DNA of 7,092 bases from Gammaproteobacteria bacterium (GTDB lineage Bacteria > Pseudomonadota > Gammaproteobacteria > GCA-001735895): NCBI GenBank assembly GCA_029882955.1, contig JAOUJX010000211.1:1-7092 (forward strand), read 5' to 3'. Shown one piece after another: positions 6,468 to 7,092 of the stretch. The notes under the pieces were generated by a model that was given only the letters and a program-made list of their open reading frames with translations, had not been told where the DNA came from and did no database searches. The position numbers and the translations under genes are program-made. Position 1 is the first letter of the stretch; every line of letters begins with the position of its first letter.

Positions 6468-6608
6468 ATGCAAACCCGAGAAATTAAAAAAGATAATTGG
6501 CAAAGCTTCTTTGATCAGATTTCCAGGTCATTGCAGGGCAAACTGATTCAGATCGAAGTTAATAGTCTTGTTAAGGAGAATCAGTATGAGTTTAAGAGAA
6601 ACTTATGA
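6468..6608 (+). pseudogene. DUF5335-like gene, only the first ~31 residues retained
   Basis: A 46-residue open frame with an excellent ribosome binding site (AAGGAG at 6456-6461, 6 nt before ATG). Residues 1-31, MQTREIKKDNWQSFF then DQISRSLQGKLIQIEV, match the conserved start of DUF5335 proteins (T-R-E-I-x4-W-x2-F-F-x3-S-x4-G-x4-E-V). The family normally runs to about 100 residues or more, and the following beta-rich part is absent. Homology stops near 6560, just before the ribosome binding site of the next gene, and the frame ends in a stop that overlaps that gene by 23 bp. The likely history is an internal deletion that joined the head of DUF5335 to the leader of the downstream gene. Alternatively it is a genuine short peptide translationally coupled to the next gene. 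Function of the family is unknown. The family match is from memory. Confidence 0.55.
6573..6578 (+). promoter_or_regulatory. Ribosome binding site fixing the start of the coiled-coil gene
   Basis: AAGGAG lies 7 nt before ATG 6586 and within the coding frame of the upstream short ORF, which suggests translational coupling. The in-frame TTG at 6568 lies upstream of this site and is rejected as the start. Confidence 0.7.
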
Positions 6609-6867
6609 AAGTAAGATTCAGGCCCAGCTTAACGACTTAAAATTAGAAATAGCCGATCTCAGAACAAAGGCCGATAAGCTGGAAGCCAATCTGCAACTGG
6701 AATATTACACTCGAATCGATGAACTGCATTTAAAATTTGAAATCGCCAATCAACGCTTCGAGCAGCTAAAGCAAACCAGTGACGAGAAATGGGAAGAGAT
6801 TAAAATCGAGTTTGAGATAATCTGGGATACTCTGCGCGAACTAATAAAATCAGCTACTTCCCCCTGA
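6586..6867 (+). CDS. Small coiled-coil protein, sll1863 stress-response family
   Basis: A 93-residue, charged, helical protein. Heptad-like spacing of hydrophobic residues runs from about residue 8 to 88 (for example LNDLKLEIADLRTKADKLEA at 16-35), with no Cys, Pro or Gly until the tail, so it should form a long coiled coil or helical bundle. The pattern Y-x2-K-I-x-A-Q-L at the start, LEYYTRIDELHLKFE in the middle and DEKWEEIK then W-D-x-L-R-E-L near the end matches what I recall of the sll1863 family of bacterial stress-response proteins, whose mechanism is not known. No signal peptide or membrane segment is visible. It is the second gene of the plus-strand pair, overlaps the DUF5335 remnant by 23 bp, and is followed 12 bp later by an integrase fragment with no clear terminator between them. 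Confidence 0.8.
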   Translation: MSLRETYESKIQAQLNDLKLEIADLRTKADKLEANLQLEYYTRIDELHLKFEIANQRFEQLKQTSDEKWEEIKIEFEIIWDTLRELIKSATSP

Positions 6868-6879
6868 ACCGGCTAACCC

Positions 6880-6990
6880 ATGCGCCAACGTGGCTATTCG
6901 GTTCGCACCCACCAAACTTATTTGAACGCAGTCATTGCATTGGCGCGTTATTTTAGACAATCGCCAGAACAACTTAACGCACAAAGACTT
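6880..6990 (+). pseudogene. Tyrosine recombinase/integrase, N-terminal SAM-like fragment
   Basis: From ATG 6880 the frame reads MRQRGYSVRTHQTYLNAVIA then LARYFRQSPEQLNAQRL. This is the typical opening of the core-binding (phage-integrase SAM-like) domain of tyrosine recombinases: R-x-R-G-Y-S-x-R-T-x-x-x-Y-L, L-A-x-Y/H-F, S-P-x-Q-L. An in-frame stop sits two codons upstream, so the usual first ten or so residues are missing. After about 6990 the similarity ends and the same DNA encodes an IS110 transposase on the other strand. The catalytic domain with its R-H-R-Y residues is absent, so the fragment cannot be active. The frame itself happens to stay open to the window edge. Confidence 0.6.
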
Positions 6991-7091
6991 ATAACACCTA
7001 TGAGCTGCTGTAAGGTCTCAAAACGTTCGATAGCACCAATCTCATACAGAATGGTTAGCGCCAGAATGCGACCGATACCCGGACTGGTCTT
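6948..7091 (-). pseudogene. IS110-family transposase fragment (C-terminal HhH region)
   Basis: Read on the minus strand from the window edge, the frame gives KTSPGIGRILALTILYEIGA then IERFETLQQL. This is the helix-hairpin-helix core of the Transposase_20 (PF02371) domain of IS110 elements (I-P-G-I-G-x-I-x-A-x-x-I-x-x-E-I-G-x-I-x-R-F). Homology covers about 7010-7091. The remaining frame down to the TAA at 6948-6950 reads antisense to the integrase fragment and lacks the usual IS110 C-terminus with its serine-containing active region. The element therefore seems truncated here. Whether the N-terminal RuvC-like DEDD domain survives lies beyond the window. IS110 elements lack long terminal inverted repeats, so no element end could be marked. 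Confidence 0.65.
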
Positions 7092-7092
7092 T

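Noticed and set aside
6882..6946. Inverted pair GCGCCAA / TTGGCGC
   Set aside because: Both arms are within the recombinase coding fragment and far apart; a 7-bp pair is likely coincidence and not a terminal inverted repeat.
4132..7024. Shared 12-mer AGGTCTCAAAAC at 4132-4143 and 7013-7024
   Set aside because: A 12-base match is expected by chance in a 7-kb window, and the second copy lies inside the IS110 coding fragment, so it was not taken as an attachment site or repeat.

Overview
The window looks like a chromosomal stretch of a gammaproteobacterium of moderate GC content. Mfd and YbiT read as clear relatives of the Escherichia coli proteins along their whole visible length, and a GcvA-type LysR regulator next to a DUF1127 gene is a familiar arrangement in proteobacteria. 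No rRNA, tRNA or CRISPR array was seen. The species cannot be named from this sequence.

Layout, left to right. Positions 1-763 (minus) hold the N-terminal third of Mfd, the transcription-repair coupling factor, cut by the window edge. Positions 858-1787 (minus) encode a GcvA-like LysR regulator. It is divergent from a DUF1127 protein at 1907-2356 (plus). Their 119-bp shared control region contains a perfect T-N11-A palindrome and a good sigma-70-type promoter. A strong 35-nt hairpin (2378-2412) sits between the convergent DUF1127 gene and ybiT (2420-4024, minus), which encodes an ABC-F ribosome-associated ATPase. Next come an endonuclease/exonuclease/phosphatase-fold protein (4130-5251, minus) and a membrane-anchored amidohydrolase-like protein (5322-6230, minus).

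Right end. After a 237-bp divergent gap, a plus-strand pair begins. The first is a 46-residue reading frame that matches only the start of the DUF5335 family (6468-6608). It overlaps a 93-residue coiled-coil protein of the sll1863 stress-response type (6586-6867). Directly behind lies mobile-element debris: the N-terminal piece of a tyrosine recombinase (from 6880, plus) running into a piece of an IS110-family transposase on the opposite strand (to 7091).

How the genes fit together. Mfd (repair of stalled transcription) and YbiT (ribosome rescue/translation) are housekeeping genes and the middle is mostly ordinary core genome. The LysR/DUF1127 pair is probably one regulatory unit. The plus-strand small genes look like a stress-related operon that has been eroded next to a recombination hot spot. 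No complete new defence or mobile system is visible. The points most worth checking are the truncated DUF5335 gene, the nested transposon/integrase scar, the amidohydrolase with replaced metal ligands, and the palindromic repeat, a half-copy of which supplies the endonuclease stop codon.
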